Shown here: positions 7,833 through 17,925 of the stretch, in pieces
Layout: the number at the start of each line of letters is the position of its first letter
Position numbering within the stretch: the stretch's first letter is position 1
Assembly: GCA_015055725.1 (NCBI GenBank)
Contig: SVHO01000006.1
Location: 1-63,546, forward strand
Direction of reading: 5' to 3'
From: Clostridiales bacterium
GTDB lineage: Bacteria > Bacillota > Clostridia > Christensenellales > Borkfalkiaceae
DNA length: 63,546 nucleotides
The notes under the pieces: model-generated
Told to the model about the DNA's origin: nothing
What the model saw: only the letters and a program-made list of their open reading frames with translations
Databases searched by the model: none
Position numbers and translations under genes: made by a program

Positions 7833-8633
7833 ATGAAAATTTTGGTTTTTGCCGATTTGCACTATTTCGGCGGAGAAAGGAAAGGCTTTAATGCTAAACG
7901 AAAATTGGTTGAATATGCTGAGCCTATGATAGAAGAATTTAAACGAATTTCAGCACATGAAAACGTTTCGTTAGTGATTAACCTTGGTGATATTATTCAA
8001 GACACCAACGACAAGTTGTTGGACTTATTATGCCTTTCAATGATGTTTAAAAAATTAAAAGAATTTCCCTGTCCTGTTTATTCCGTGCTTGGAAATCACG
8101 ATTTAAAAATGGCTGACAGTATAGAAGAAGTAGAGTCACTTATAGAGCAAAACCGCGCAAGTTTTAGCGTGGACATTGATGGATATCATCTCGTTTTCTT
8201 ATCCCCCGAACTTCACCCAGAATTTGGCACGAAACGTGGTGGTAGCTACAAAACTCAATATATTGGAAAAAACACCTTGCGTTGGTTAGAAGCAGATTTG
8301 GCAAACACGCACCTTCCCGTTTTACTTTTTACACATTTCCCTCTCGCTGATGACCCACGTGTTGAAGACGAATGTGCATTTTTAAAAAATAGAGATGAAG
8401 TAAAACAAATTTTATTGCAAAACGGACAAATAAAGGCCGTGTTTGTGGGGCATCAACATACACCACGTTTTGTGGAAGAAGATGGCATTCCATATTATAT
8501 CATTGGTTCTCCAACTACTTCTTTACACGAAGACGGCGTTCCTTTGGGCGTTTACTGCATGATTGAAACCAAAGGAGAAGAACTAACCATTTTGCAACGG
8601 TTTATTACTTTACAAAATAATCTGTCAAACTAG
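7833..8633 (+). CDS. Calcineurin-like metallophosphoesterase
   Basis: A 266-residue cytoplasmic phosphoesterase with all family metal motifs in order: FADLHYFGG (residues 6-14), NLGDIIQD, GNHDLK, FTHFPL and GHQHTPR. These bind two metals and hydrolyse phosphomono- or diesters. The layout resembles the cAMP phosphodiesterase CpdA/Icc group and other sugar-phosphate phosphatases, but the substrate is not readable from sequence. It has its own promoter and a terminator just after its stop. Confidence 0.88.
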   Translation: MKILVFADLHYFGGERKGFNAKRKLVEYAEPMIEEFKRISAHENVSLVINLGDIIQDTNDKLLDLLCLSMMFKKLKEFPCPVYSVLGNHDLKMADSIEEVESLIEQNRASFSVDIDGYHLVFLSPELHPEFGTKRGGSYKTQYIGKNTLRWLEADLANTHLPVLLFTHFPLADDPRVEDECAFLKNRDEVKQILLQNGQIKAVFVGHQHTPRFVEEDGIPYYIIGSPTTSLHEDGVPLGVYCMIETKGEELTILQRFITLQNNLSN

Positions 8634-8693
8634 GTGCATAATTTTTAGATTTTAACTAAAAAACACAGTTGGCAAAAGCGAGAAACTTTCTTT

Positions 8694-8723
8694 ATCTGGT
8701 GCTAATAAGCACCAGATTCTTTT
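8694..8723 (+). terminator. Terminator of the metallophosphoesterase gene
   Basis: Perfect 10-bp stem ATCTGGTGCT/AGCACCAGAT with AATA loop, then TCTTTT. Confidence 0.85.
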
Positions 8724-8767
8724 ATTAAAGTTCTTCCAATATAAAATAAAGTCATTCGTTTTTAAAA

Positions 8768-8802
8768 TGCCCCCAAAAGTTTAAATAAACTTTTTGGGGG
8801 CA
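8768..8802 (-). terminator. Terminator of nagA
   Basis: Long stem TGCCCCCAAAAGTTTA with its inverted copy, one bulged base, then a T/A run on the minus strand. It faces the plus-strand terminator at 8694. Confidence 0.8.
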
Positions 8803-8882
8803 CATTTCTATGTGGCTATATTATTTACACGTTTATATCCGTTATCAATATTTTTGGTGTTATTGTTGTTAAGCGTAAATGA

Positions 8883-10022
8883 TTATTTTACTTTTTCGCC
8901 TAGAACAAACACGTCTAAAACGCTTAAGTTATCGTCAAAAACAATCAGGTCAGCATCATAGCCACTTTGTATTTTGCCCTTTTTAACGTTTAAGATTTTT
9001 GCAGGCACTTCCGTTAGCATTTTTACCGCGGTGGGAATTGAAAAGCCACAATGATTAACTAGCGTTCTTATCAAACAATCTGCAGTTGCAACGCTTCCTG
9101 CAAAACCCGTTCTGTCTTTTAATTTACAAACGCCGTCTTCAACGATAAATTCCGTTCCACTCATTACCCCTTCTTTTACGTCTGTTCCCGCAATATCAAG
9201 GCTATCGGTTATAAGCGCAACTTTATCCGTTCCCTTAATCTTAATAATCATATTTATTAGTTCGGGTGGCAAATGTTTGCCATCGGCAATAATTTCTACG
9301 TATAATTCATCTCTTAAAAATGCACTTTCGATAACGCCAAGGTTTCTAAAACCATTTTCACGCGTAATAGTTGAAGTTGAACTATATAAATGCGTTATAA
9401 GATTACACCCGTTTTTTATAGCAACTTCCATATCGGAATACTTAGCGTCCGAATGCCCTGCCGAAGCGATTATATCGTGTTCGATTAAAAATTTGCAAAA
9501 CTCACCGTTAACGTCCCTTTCCGGAGCGTAAGTCCAACGGCGTATTCCGTTAGGGAACTCGTTAACTATACTTTCATACTGCTCTTTAATAGGTGGGGTT
9601 ATGAAACCAGGATATTGCGCGCCTGCTTGATTAGGTGAAATATACGGCCCTTCAAGATGCGCGCCCAAAACGTTAGATTTTGCCTTTCCTTTTGCTTTTT
9701 CAACGTTTGAAACGGCGTTTCTCATACCGTTAAAATCACAACAAGAAACGGTTGGCAAAATGGTTGTTGTTCCGTGTTGTAAGTGAAAATCACACCCATT
9801 AACCACGTCTTCAACCGAACTATTCATAAACGCATATCCACCCGCGCCGTGCGTGTGCATGTCTATAAACCCTGCCGATAAATATTTACCAGTAAAATCA
9901 TAGACGTTTTCTGCTTCAAAATCTTGCTCGCTAACTTTCTTTATCTTTCCGTTTTCAACGTAAACGTAGCCGTCAAACAAAGTTTGGTTAACGATAATTT
10001 TATCACTTTTGATTTTTAACAT
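8883..10022 (-). CDS. nagA: N-acetylglucosamine-6-phosphate deacetylase
   Basis: Removes acetate from GlcNAc-6-phosphate to give glucosamine-6-phosphate in the cytoplasm. The 379-residue amidohydrolase shows the HxH metal motif in GFIDMHTHGAGG (about residue 53-64), the Glu site AHLEGPYIS, the His of SAGHSDA, and ITDSLDIAGT with the catalytic Asp. The usual THLFNAM is THLYSSTS here, a mild divergence. It lies 92 bp downstream of uxuA on the same strand, with a hairpin in the gap. No orthodox nagB follows; two divergent NagB-like genes are at 54-56 kb. Confidence 0.93.
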   Translation of the reverse strand: MLKIKSDKIIVNQTLFDGYVYVENGKIKKVSEQDFEAENVYDFTGKYLSAGFIDMHTHGAGGYAFMNSSVEDVVNGCDFHLQHGTTTILPTVSCCDFNGMRNAVSNVEKAKGKAKSNVLGAHLEGPYISPNQAGAQYPGFITPPIKEQYESIVNEFPNGIRRWTYAPERDVNGEFCKFLIEHDIIASAGHSDAKYSDMEVAIKNGCNLITHLYSSTSTITRENGFRNLGVIESAFLRDELYVEIIADGKHLPPELINMIIKIKGTDKVALITDSLDIAGTDVKEGVMSGTEFIVEDGVCKLKDRTGFAGSVATADCLIRTLVNHCGFSIPTAVKMLTEVPAKILNVKKGKIQSGYDADLIVFDDNLSVLDVFVLGEKVK

Positions 10023-10052
10023 ATCGCCCTATCTTTTTGTTTTTTATATTAT

Positions 10053-10079
10053 TTATGCGCCAAAATTTTTGGCGCATAA
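10053..10079. terminator. Hairpin between uxuA and nagA
   Basis: Near-perfect palindrome TTATGCGCC...GGCGCATAA. On the minus strand no T-run follows, so it may act as a weak attenuator or RNA-processing stem rather than a full stop between uxuA and nagA. Confidence 0.5.
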
Positions 10080-10114
10080 TCTTTTTGTGAATATACTTCA
10101 CACTTAATTAAAAT

Positions 10115-11200
10115 TTATTTGCTTTGTTTTAATTTATCCAACAAGTCCCAAACACCTTGCATATACATTATGCCAAGTGCCCTATCGTAAAGCCCGTATC
10201 CAGGTCTAACCGTGCCGGGTTTTTCATCCCACAAATGTCTGCCGTGGTCTGGGCGGATATAACCGTCAAACCCGCATTCGTGATATGCCTTTAATATTTC
10301 AATTATGCCCGTGTCACCATCGCAATCCCTATGGCTTGCTTCAGAGAAGTCACCGTTGGGGAAGTGTTTAACGTTTCTAATATGAGCAAAAGCAATTCTA
10401 TCACAATGCTTTCTAACGATATCTGCAACGTTGTTATCAGGGTTAGCGTTAAGGCTACCAGAGCAAAGAGTTAAGCAGTTATACGGGTTGTCAACCATCT
10501 TCAAGAATCTATCAATACTCGGTTCGTCAACGAGAAGTCTTGGTAATCCAAAGATATCCCATGGTGGATCGTCCATATGAATAGCCATCTTTATATCACA
10601 CTCTTCGCAAGTGGGCATAATCGCTTCTAAGAAATATTTTAAGTTTGCCCAAAGTTTTTCTTTGGTCACCCCTTCATATGCCTTAAACAATTGGTCAAGT
10701 TTAGCCATACGTTCAGGTTCCCAACCAGGGAAAGACATATTATATTTTTCAGTAAAATCCAAGATATATTTCGCCATTGCGTTATAATCGTCTTGAATCA
10801 TATTCTTTTCATAAAAAAGCGCGGTTGAGCCGTCGCCAACTTCGTGGAAAAGATTACTTCTCGTCCAGTCGAAAATAGGCATAAAGTTATAGCAAATAAC
10901 TTTAACGCCAAATTTTGAAAGGTTGCGAATACAAGTTTTATAATTTTCTATATATTTATCTCTGGTTGGCAAACCAATCTTAATATCGTCGTGCACGTTA
11001 ACAGATTCAACCACGTCAATATTAAAGCCGTATTCATCACATTGTGCTTTAACCTTAGCGATTTCTTCTTCAGTCCAAATTTCGCCAGGCATTTTATCGT
11101 GAAGTGCCCAAACAATACCCTTTACGCCGGGTATTTGTTTAATGTCTGACAACTTGATACGGTCGTTTCCTTCCCCGTACCATCTAAAAGTCATTTGCAT
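10115..11200 (-). CDS. uxuA: Mannonate dehydratase
   Basis: Converts D-mannonate to 2-keto-3-deoxygluconate in hexuronate catabolism. The 361-residue TIM-barrel enzyme begins MQMTFRWYGEGNDRI and has the family landmarks GIVWALHD, ICYNFMPIFDWTRS, MAIHMDDPPWDIFGLPR and FAHIRNVKH, which hold the metal ligands. It has its own promoter and an AAGGAG site. nagA follows. The likely preceding step (fructuronate reductase) may be the SDR at 49099-49920, far away in this window. Confidence 0.96.
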   Translation of the reverse strand: MQMTFRWYGEGNDRIKLSDIKQIPGVKGIVWALHDKMPGEIWTEEEIAKVKAQCDEYGFNIDVVESVNVHDDIKIGLPTRDKYIENYKTCIRNLSKFGVKVICYNFMPIFDWTRSNLFHEVGDGSTALFYEKNMIQDDYNAMAKYILDFTEKYNMSFPGWEPERMAKLDQLFKAYEGVTKEKLWANLKYFLEAIMPTCEECDIKMAIHMDDPPWDIFGLPRLLVDEPSIDRFLKMVDNPYNCLTLCSGSLNANPDNNVADIVRKHCDRIAFAHIRNVKHFPNGDFSEASHRDCDGDTGIIEILKAYHECGFDGYIRPDHGRHLWDEKPGTVRPGYGLYDRALGIMYMQGVWDLLDKLKQSK

Positions 11201-11237
11201 ATTGCTTCTCCTTGTTAGTTAAAAATATCTTATTTAT

Positions 11238-11265
11238 ATTATACACGTTTTGAGCGTTAAATCAA
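11238..11265 (-). promoter_or_regulatory. uxuA promoter with shared upstream element
   Basis: Minus strand TTGATT (plus 11260-11265), 16 bp, TATAAT (plus 11238-11243). The -35 lies within the element CGTTAAATCAATAAA (11255-11269, plus), which recurs exactly at 22812-22826 before the PHP/SDR operon. Confidence 0.7.
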
Positions 11266-11295
11266 TAAATTTCTTCAAATTTATAAGTTTAATTA

Positions 11296-12279
11296 TTAAA
11301 GCGTCAACGCCATAACCGCTTTTATGGTGTGCATACGGTTTTCCGCCTCGTCAAAAACGATTGATTGTTCGCTTTCAAAAACTTCGTCCGTCACTTCCAT
11401 AGCGGATATGCCGAACTTATCGTAAATTTCCTTACCCGTCGCCGTGTTAAGGTCGTGAAATGCAGGCAAGCAGTGCATAAATCTTGCGTTTTTGCCTGCG
11501 TTTTCCATAATTTTTTTGTTCACTTGGTAAGGTAAAAGGTCTGTTATTCTTTCTTTCCAAACTTCTTCTGGTTCACCCATAGAAACCCACACGTCAGTAT
11601 AAATAACGTCGGCATTTTTGGTTGCAATAATGGGGTCGGAAATGAATTCTAACTTAGCGCCCGTTTGCTTTGCAATTTCTAAACACTCGTTTCTTAAGCT
11701 TTCATTAGGGAAATATTTTTCAGGCGAACACGCAACGAAGTGCATACCCATTTTTGCACAGCCCACCATCAAAGAATTGCCCATATTATAGCGCGCGTCA
11801 CCCATATAAACTAACTTTTTGCCTTTTAAAGTGCCAAAATGCTCTTTAATGGTTAAAAAGTCTGCTAAAATTTGAGTGGGGTGAAATTCGTTGGTTAAAC
11901 CGTTCCAAACGGGAACACCAGAATATTTTGCCAAGTCTTCAACGATTTCTTGTCCAAAACCACGGTATTCAATGCCGTCAAACATTCTCCCTAAAACCCT
12001 TGCCGTGTCCGCAATACTCTCTTTTTTACCTATTTGAGAACTTTTTGGGTCTAAGTAAACGGGGTGCGCGCCAAGGTCAGAGCACGCAACTTCAAACGCA
12101 CAACGGGTGCGCGTACTTGTCTTTTCAAACACCAAAGCAACGTTCTTTCCTTGGCATAGTCTGTGTGCCTTTCCGCTTTTCTTTTGCGCTTTGAGTTCGC
12201 CCGCATAATCTATCATATACCCTATTTCTTCGGGGGTAAAATCAAGAAGTTTCAAAAAACTTTTTCCTTTAAAATTCAT
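11296..12279 (-). CDS. argF: Ornithine carbamoyltransferase
   Basis: Makes citrulline from ornithine and carbamoyl phosphate. The 327-residue protein contains the carbamoyl-phosphate loop STRTR (residues 55-59), FHPTQ, and the ornithine loop HCLPAFHD, all as in the family. It is the last gene of the argGHCJBDF operon, 10 bp after argD, with an AAAGGTGG site. No clear terminator stands between it and the uxuA promoter. Confidence 0.97.
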   Translation of the reverse strand: MNFKGKSFLKLLDFTPEEIGYMIDYAGELKAQKKSGKAHRLCQGKNVALVFEKTSTRTRCAFEVACSDLGAHPVYLDPKSSQIGKKESIADTARVLGRMFDGIEYRGFGQEIVEDLAKYSGVPVWNGLTNEFHPTQILADFLTIKEHFGTLKGKKLVYMGDARYNMGNSLMVGCAKMGMHFVACSPEKYFPNESLRNECLEIAKQTGAKLEFISDPIIATKNADVIYTDVWVSMGEPEEVWKERITDLLPYQVNKKIMENAGKNARFMHCLPAFHDLNTATGKEIYDKFGISAMEVTDEVFESEQSIVFDEAENRMHTIKAVMALTL

Positions 12280-12289
12280 AACGCCACCT

Positions 12290-13456
12290 TTATACTTTTG
12301 CGCAAGCGTCTTTTATAACGCCTATTGCTTTTTTAAGAACGCTCATAGGGATGTTAAGCGCGGGCAATAATCTAACTTTATCTTTTGCCGATAAACACAA
12401 AACGCCATTATCCATACAGTCAAAAATTACTTCTTTTGCAGGACGAATCGTTTTAATACCTATCATAAGCCCTTTGCCACTTACACTTTCAACGCCCTTT
12501 GCGTTAGAAAGTTCATCAAAAACAAATTTGCTCTTTTCTTTAACTTGTTCAAGCAATTCTTCGTCTATACGCTTTATAACGCTAACTGCACCTGCCGAAC
12601 AAACGGGGTTTCCACCGTAAGTTGAACCGTGGTCGCCAAACCCTAAAACGTTTTGCGTTTTTTCGTTCATCATACAGCACCCGATAGGTAATCCCCCGCC
12701 AAGCCCCTTAGCCGTCGTCACAACGTCTGGCTTAACACCGTAATCCATATATGCGTAAAGCGAGCCTGTTCTACCGTTTCCCGTTTGAACTTCGTCAACG
12801 ATAAACACAAGGTCGTTTTTATTGCAAATATCTTCAACGCCTTTAACGAAATCTTTATCGAGTGGGATAACTCCGCCTTCACCTTGAACACACTCAATCA
12901 TAATAGCGCACGCTTTGTTTTTTAAAACGGCTTGCTCAACACTTTCTATATCGTTTGCGTTAGCATAGGCAAACCCTTCTGTTAGTGGCGAAAAAAGTTC
13001 GTGAAACTTATCTTGCCCCGTTGCAGAAAGGGTGGTTAAAGTTCTTCCGTGAAAACTGTTTTTAAGCGTTATTATAACGTTATAATCTTTGCCCTTTTTA
13101 TCGCTTGCATACTTTCTTGCAACCTTTATTGCGCATTCGTTAGATTCTGCACCAGAGTTAGAAAAGAACACCTTTTTCATACCCGTGCGTTCGCAAAGAA
13201 GTTGCGCTAACTTTGCGCAAGGCTCCGTGTAATATAAATTAGAAGTATGTTGCAATTTAGAGAGTTGTTCTATCACGGCGTTTTGCCACTCTTGGTCGCA
13301 AAAACCAAAAGCCGTCACACCGATACCAGAACCCATATCAATATATTCTTTGCCACCACTTGAATAACAAAGCGAACCTTTTCCGCTAACTATTTCAAGC
13401 GGGAAACGAGCGTAAGTATTCGCAACGAACTGTTTGTCAATTTCAATAATACTCAT
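12290..13456 (-). CDS. argD: Acetylornithine aminotransferase
   Basis: PLP-dependent class III aminotransferase that turns N-acetylglutamate semialdehyde into N-acetylornithine. Seen: [11 protein letters not shown] (phosphate binding), [19 protein letters not shown] (Asp contacts the PLP nitrogen), and the PLP lysine in TTAKGLGGG. Start chosen at the ATG at 13456, right after the argB stop, with GGTGA as ribosome site. A GTG nine bases upstream would overlap argB and is less likely. Confidence 0.96.
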   Translation of the reverse strand: MSIIEIDKQFVANTYARFPLEIVSGKGSLCYSSGGKEYIDMGSGIGVTAFGFCDQEWQNAVIEQLSKLQHTSNLYYTEPCAKLAQLLCERTGMKKVFFSNSGAESNECAIKVARKYASDKKGKDYNVIITLKNSFHGRTLTTLSATGQDKFHELFSPLTEGFAYANANDIESVEQAVLKNKACAIMIECVQGEGGVIPLDKDFVKGVEDICNKNDLVFIVDEVQTGNGRTGSLYAYMDYGVKPDVVTTAKGLGGGLPIGCCMMNEKTQNVLGFGDHGSTYGGNPVCSAGAVSVIKRIDEELLEQVKEKSKFVFDELSNAKGVESVSGKGLMIGIKTIRPAKEVIFDCMDNGVLCLSAKDKVRLLPALNIPMSVLKKAIGVIKDACAKV

Positions 13457-13457
13457 A

Positions 13458-14321
13458 TTAGTCACCAGTCACCATAGTGCCCGCACCTTCGTCTGTTAAA
13501 ATTTCCATTAGAATAGAGTGCGGAATTCTTCCGTCCATAATAACCACGTTTTTAACGCCGTGGCTAATAGCGTCTATACAGCACTTAATTTTTGGTATCA
13601 TACCACCAGAAATAGTGCCGTCGTCTAAAAGTTGTTTAGCCTTTGAAACGTTTATTTCGGGAATTAAAGTGGACGGGTCGTCTTTATCTTTTAATAATCC
13701 CGCAATATCAGTCATCATTATAAGTCTTTCAGCGTTAAGCGCACCTGCAATACGCGCTGCAGCAGTGTCACCGTTAATGTTATAAGCATTTCCTTCGTTA
13801 TCACAGCCAATGGTGGAAATAACGGGGATATAGCCTTTATGAAGCAAATCTTCAACGCACTCAATGTTAACGTTTGTGATTTCACCAACGAAACCTAAAC
13901 GCGCGTCTTTAACTTTGGCTTCAATAAGCTTTCCGTCCATGCCAGAAATACCCATTGATTTGCCCCCTTTCATTTCAAGGAAGTTGACGAGCGACTTATT
14001 AACCTTGCCGGCAAGAACCATTTGCACGATATCAATAGTTTCTTTATCTGTCACACGGAGTCCGTCAACGAACTCTGCTTTTTTGCCAAGTTTAGCCATA
14101 ACTTCAGTTATTTCAGGACCACCGCCGTGCACTAAAACTACTTTAACGCCAATTAAATGCAAGAGCACTATGTCTTCCATAACTTGTTCTTTGAGTTCTT
14201 GGTTTATCATTGCGTTTCCGCCGTATTTTACGACTAAAACCTTACCGTTATAATCTCTAATATAAGGCAACGCTTGTGTTAAAACTTCCGCGCGTTGTGC
14301 GTTTGAAAAATGTTTATCCAT
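13458..14321 (-). CDS. argB: Acetylglutamate kinase
   Basis: Phosphorylates N-acetylglutamate. Amino-acid-kinase fold: KYGGNAMI near the start, VLVHGGGPEI, and NINGDTAAARIAGAL near the substrate site. The length of about 287 residues is normal. The N-terminal helix (KHFSNAQRAEVLTQALPYI) is the type found in arginine-sensitive enzymes, so feedback inhibition by arginine is likely. The start at 14321 follows AGGAGA; an upstream in-frame start would overlap argJ. Confidence 0.96.
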   Translation of the reverse strand: MDKHFSNAQRAEVLTQALPYIRDYNGKVLVVKYGGNAMINQELKEQVMEDIVLLHLIGVKVVLVHGGGPEITEVMAKLGKKAEFVDGLRVTDKETIDIVQMVLAGKVNKSLVNFLEMKGGKSMGISGMDGKLIEAKVKDARLGFVGEITNVNIECVEDLLHKGYIPVISTIGCDNEGNAYNINGDTAAARIAGALNAERLIMMTDIAGLLKDKDDPSTLIPEINVSKAKQLLDDGTISGGMIPKIKCCIDAISHGVKNVVIMDGRIPHSILMEILTDEGAGTMVTGD

Positions 14322-14334
14322 AATCTCTCCTAAA

Positions 14335-15549
14335 TTAAGTGCGATAGTCACCGTTAATTTTAACGTAATCGTAAGTTAAATCACAACCCCATGCTTGAGA
14401 GTTATAATCACCGTCGTTTAGATTAACTTCAATTATAATTTCTTTTTCAAGTAAAATTTCTTTTGCAATATCTTCTGAAAAATCTACGCCCGCACCGTTT
14501 TTACAAACCAAAACCGTGCCTTTTTTAGATTTAAATGAAACGTCAATTTTATTAATGTCAACTTGCGCGCCAGAATAACCTATTGCACAAAGCACGCGTC
14601 CCCAGTTAGCGTCCGCACCGAACATTGCTGCTTTGGTTAAACTTGAACATATAACGCTTTTTGCAACCGTTTTAGCAATATCTAAGGTTTTTGCGCCCGA
14701 AACTGAACACTCTAAAAGTTTCGTTGCGCCTTCGCCGTCACCTGCAATCATACGGCAAAGCGTCACGTTTACCGTATTTAACGCTTTCATAAAGGTAGCG
14801 AAATCTTCGTCTTCTTTTACGATTTCATTATTTCCCGCCATACCGTTAGCAAGCACCACAACCATATCGTTAGTTGACGTATCCCCGTCAACACTAATCA
14901 TATTGAAGGTGTTTTGAATATCACTCTTTAATGCTTTGGAAAGCATTTGTGAGGATATTTTTGCGTCGGTAGTGATAAACACGAGCATAGTTGCCATATT
15001 AGGATGAATCATACCGCTACCCTTAGCAATACCACCTATTCGGCAAGTTTTTCCGCCAAGCGAAAATTCAACAGCAACTTCTTTAACGGCAACGTCCGTC
15101 GTCATAATGGCTTCTGCTGCGTAATGTCCGTTATCTGCACTTAAACCTTGAACGAGTGGTTTAATTCCGTTTGCGATAGGTTCAATATTTAAGGGTTGAC
15201 CGATAACACCCGTAGATGCAACCACCACGTCCTCAGGCTTAACCGAAAGTTCTTTTGAAAGTAAATCACTCATTTTTTCGGCAATTTCAATGCCGTTTGC
15301 GTTGCAAGTGTTTGCATTACCGCTATTGCAAATAATCGCTTGAGCAACACCGTTTTCAATGTGCTTTTTGGTCACGATTAATGGTGCGCCTTTAACCAAA
15401 TTAGTTGTATAAACGGCAGCCGCCGTTGCGGGAACTTGACTATAAATAATCGCTAAATCTCTTTTTGTGCGGTTGTGACGAATTCCACAATGAATGCCGT
15501 TAGCACTAAAACCTTTTGCGGAACACACCCCGCCTTTAATAATTTCCAT
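14335..15549 (-). CDS. argJ: Bifunctional ornithine acetyltransferase / N-acetylglutamate synthase
   Basis: Recycles the acetyl group from acetylornithine to glutamate, and often also makes acetylglutamate from acetyl-CoA, which explains why no argA is present. The self-cleavage site is intact: in KGSGMIHPNMATML cleavage falls between Ala186 and the nucleophile Thr187. Length is 404 residues. It starts just after argC with a GGAG site. Confidence 0.96.
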   Translation of the reverse strand: MEIIKGGVCSAKGFSANGIHCGIRHNRTKRDLAIIYSQVPATAAAVYTTNLVKGAPLIVTKKHIENGVAQAIICNSGNANTCNANGIEIAEKMSDLLSKELSVKPEDVVVASTGVIGQPLNIEPIANGIKPLVQGLSADNGHYAAEAIMTTDVAVKEVAVEFSLGGKTCRIGGIAKGSGMIHPNMATMLVFITTDAKISSQMLSKALKSDIQNTFNMISVDGDTSTNDMVVVLANGMAGNNEIVKEDEDFATFMKALNTVNVTLCRMIAGDGEGATKLLECSVSGAKTLDIAKTVAKSVICSSLTKAAMFGADANWGRVLCAIGYSGAQVDINKIDVSFKSKKGTVLVCKNGAGVDFSEDIAKEILLEKEIIIEVNLNDGDYNSQAWGCDLTYDYVKINGDYRT

Positions 15550-15550
15550 T

Positions 15551-16480
15551 TTATTCTCCTACGTTTAATCCGGTAGTTTCATCTATACCGAGTAATAAGT
15601 TCATATTTTGTATTGCAGCACCAGACGCGCCTTTACCCAAGTTGTCAAAGCGCGCACAAAGTATTATTCTTTGGTCGTTGCCGAAAACTGAAATTTCCAT
15701 ATCGTCACGCCCACGCATGCTCATTGAAGATAAAAATCCGTTTTCATCAGCGCAGTCTTTAAATTTAACCATTTTGCCGTTATATGCGTTTTTATAAATA
15801 TCTTTAACGCCTTGAAGATTAGTTTTTAAATCTTTTGCAAATAGTGGAACGGCCACTTCCATTCCCCTATCAAAATCGGCAACTATGGGGCAAAAAATCG
15901 GTTGATTTTCTAAACCGCAAACGGCAACCATTTCGGGAAGATGTTTATGCGTTTGTGATAAACCGTATTGCCTTGGCGCACCGTAAAACACGGGTTTCTC
16001 TTCGCTTTCGTATTCGGCAATCATCTTTTTTCCACCGCCTGTGTATCCCGTAATAGAAAAACAAGATAAATTGATGCTTTTATCAATCACGCCTGCGTTT
16101 ATAAGCGGTGAAACCAAAGCGATAAATCCACTCGCGTGGCACCCTGGGTTTGCAATCCTTTTTGATTTTACTATTTTATTTCTTAGCCCTTCTATTTCAG
16201 GAAAACCATATGCCCAATCGGCGTTCGTTCTATGCGCAGTAGACGTATCAATAACCTTAACGTTATCGTTTTCAATCAAAGAAACTGCTTCTATTGACGC
16301 TTGGTCAGGCAAACATAAAAACGCTACGTCGGCTTTATTTATAGCCTCTTTTCTTGCGTTAATATCCTTGCGTTTTTCTTCCGATAAAAGTATCAAGTTA
16401 AGGTCTTTACGCGCGGATAATCTTTCAACTATTTTTAATCCGGTAGTTCCTGCACTGCCGTCTATAAATACGTTATACAT
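15551..16480 (-). CDS. argC: N-acetyl-gamma-glutamyl-phosphate reductase, short type
   Basis: NADPH-dependent reduction of acetylglutamyl phosphate. The 309-residue length and the start MYNVFIDGSAGTTGLKI point to the shorter type 2 ArgC rather than the roughly 340-residue type 1. The catalytic Cys114 lies in ANPGCHASGF. The ATG overlaps the last codons of argH by 8 bp, so translation is coupled. Confidence 0.94.
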   Translation of the reverse strand: MYNVFIDGSAGTTGLKIVERLSARKDLNLILLSEEKRKDINARKEAINKADVAFLCLPDQASIEAVSLIENDNVKVIDTSTAHRTNADWAYGFPEIEGLRNKIVKSKRIANPGCHASGFIALVSPLINAGVIDKSINLSCFSITGYTGGGKKMIAEYESEEKPVFYGAPRQYGLSQTHKHLPEMVAVCGLENQPIFCPIVADFDRGMEVAVPLFAKDLKTNLQGVKDIYKNAYNGKMVKFKDCADENGFLSSMSMRGRDDMEISVFGNDQRIILCARFDNLGKGASGAAIQNMNLLLGIDETTGLNVGE

Positions 16481-17852
16481 TTAACAATTTTTCCTTTACT
16501 AACTCTATTTGCTTGGCTACAGAATCTGGTGAAGTTCCGCCTTCTGAAACACGTTTTTTAACGCACGTTTCTAAACTGATTTCCCCGTATAAATCCATAT
16601 CGAACAAATCACTATATTTTTTATATTCTTCAATAGAAAGCGTTTCTAAAACTTTACCGTTTTTAATGCAGTCTCCAACGATTTGCCCGCAAATTTTATA
16701 AGCAGACCTAAACGGCAAACCTTTTTTAACCAAGTAATCTGCAAGGTCGGTTGCGTTTATAAACCCTTTTTGTGATGCGGTTAGCATATTTTCGGTTAAG
16801 ACTTTCATAGTTGCCACCATTGGCGCAAAAACGTCTAAACACATATCAACCGTGTCCGCACAATCGAAAACAGCTTCCTTATCTTCTTGCATATCTTTGT
16901 TGTAAGCAAGCGGTAAGCCTTTAAGCATTGTCAAAAGCGCGATTAGGTTTCCATATACCCTGCCCGTTTTACCACGCACCAACTCTGCCATATCCGAATT
17001 TTTCTTTTGTGGCATTATAGAAGAACCCGTGGTATATGCGTCAGAAAGTTCAACGAACTTAAACTCCCAACTTGACCATAAAATAATTTCTTCTGAAAAC
17101 CTTGATAAGTGCATCATAAGGATAGAACAAGCAGATGCAAATTCCACGCAAAAATCTCTATCCGAAACACCGTCTATGCTATTGAGTGCAATTTGTGAAA
17201 AGCCTAATTTTTGTGCTTCAAAAACTCTATCCGTTTGATAAGTTGTGCCGGCTAGCGCACAAGAACCTATTGGGCAAACGTCAATTCTTTTTAGAACGTC
17301 ACTGAACCTATCCAAGTCACGCAAGAACATCATTGCATAAGCCATAAGATGATGCCCAAAAGTTATAGGTTGAGCGCGTTGTAAATGTGTGTATCCAGGC
17401 ATTATAGAAGATTTATGCTCTTCCGCCTTTGATAAAATTGCAAACAACAACTCTTTGATTTTTGCTTGAATTGAAAACGCACGGTCTCTTAAATACATAC
17501 GCGTATCAAGCGCAACTTGGTCGTTCCTGCTCCTTGCGGTGTGAAGTTTTTTGCCTAAATCCCCTATCCTTGCGGTTAGCACTTGTTCAACGAACATATG
17601 TATATCTTCGCACGAAAAATCTATTTCGAGTTTTCCGCTTTCCAAGTCGGCAAGAATACCAGTAAGCCCATCGATAATCGCATCTACTTCTGCCTTGGTG
17701 ATAATGTTCTTTTCACCAAGCATAGTCGCGTGCGCCACGCTTCCTAAAATATCTTGCTTATACATACGGCTATCAAATTTTATAGACGAATTAAAGTCGT
17801 CAGCAAGTTTATCGGTCACACCGTCCGTGCGCCCCGCCCACATTTTAGCCAT
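16473..17852 (-). CDS. argH: Argininosuccinate lyase
   Basis: Splits argininosuccinate into arginine and fumarate. The 459-residue fumarase-superfamily protein has TARSRNDQVALD and the signature GSSIMPQKKNSD with the catalytic Ser loop. It lies 73 bp after argG across a hairpin (17881-17910) and overlaps argC. GGAG precedes the ATG. Confidence 0.97.
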   Translation of the reverse strand: MAKMWAGRTDGVTDKLADDFNSSIKFDSRMYKQDILGSVAHATMLGEKNIITKAEVDAIIDGLTGILADLESGKLEIDFSCEDIHMFVEQVLTARIGDLGKKLHTARSRNDQVALDTRMYLRDRAFSIQAKIKELLFAILSKAEEHKSSIMPGYTHLQRAQPITFGHHLMAYAMMFLRDLDRFSDVLKRIDVCPIGSCALAGTTYQTDRVFEAQKLGFSQIALNSIDGVSDRDFCVEFASACSILMMHLSRFSEEIILWSSWEFKFVELSDAYTTGSSIMPQKKNSDMAELVRGKTGRVYGNLIALLTMLKGLPLAYNKDMQEDKEAVFDCADTVDMCLDVFAPMVATMKVLTENMLTASQKGFINATDLADYLVKKGLPFRSAYKICGQIVGDCIKNGKVLETLSIEEYKKYSDLFDMDLYGEISLETCVKKRVSEGGTSPDSVAKQIELVKEKLLNV

Positions 17853-17880
17853 TATAAATTTCTCCGTTTAAATTGAAATT

Positions 17881-17910
17881 GTCCTGCGCGGAAAAAAGCC
17901 CGTGCAGGAC
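17881..17910 (-). other. Hairpin between argG and argH
   Basis: An 11-bp stem (17881-17891 with 17900-17910, one wobble) with an 8-nt loop, not followed by a T-run on the minus strand. It probably serves RNA processing or partial attenuation that sets the argG to argH ratio. Confidence 0.55.
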
Positions 17911-17925
17911 GAATATTTTTAATGC

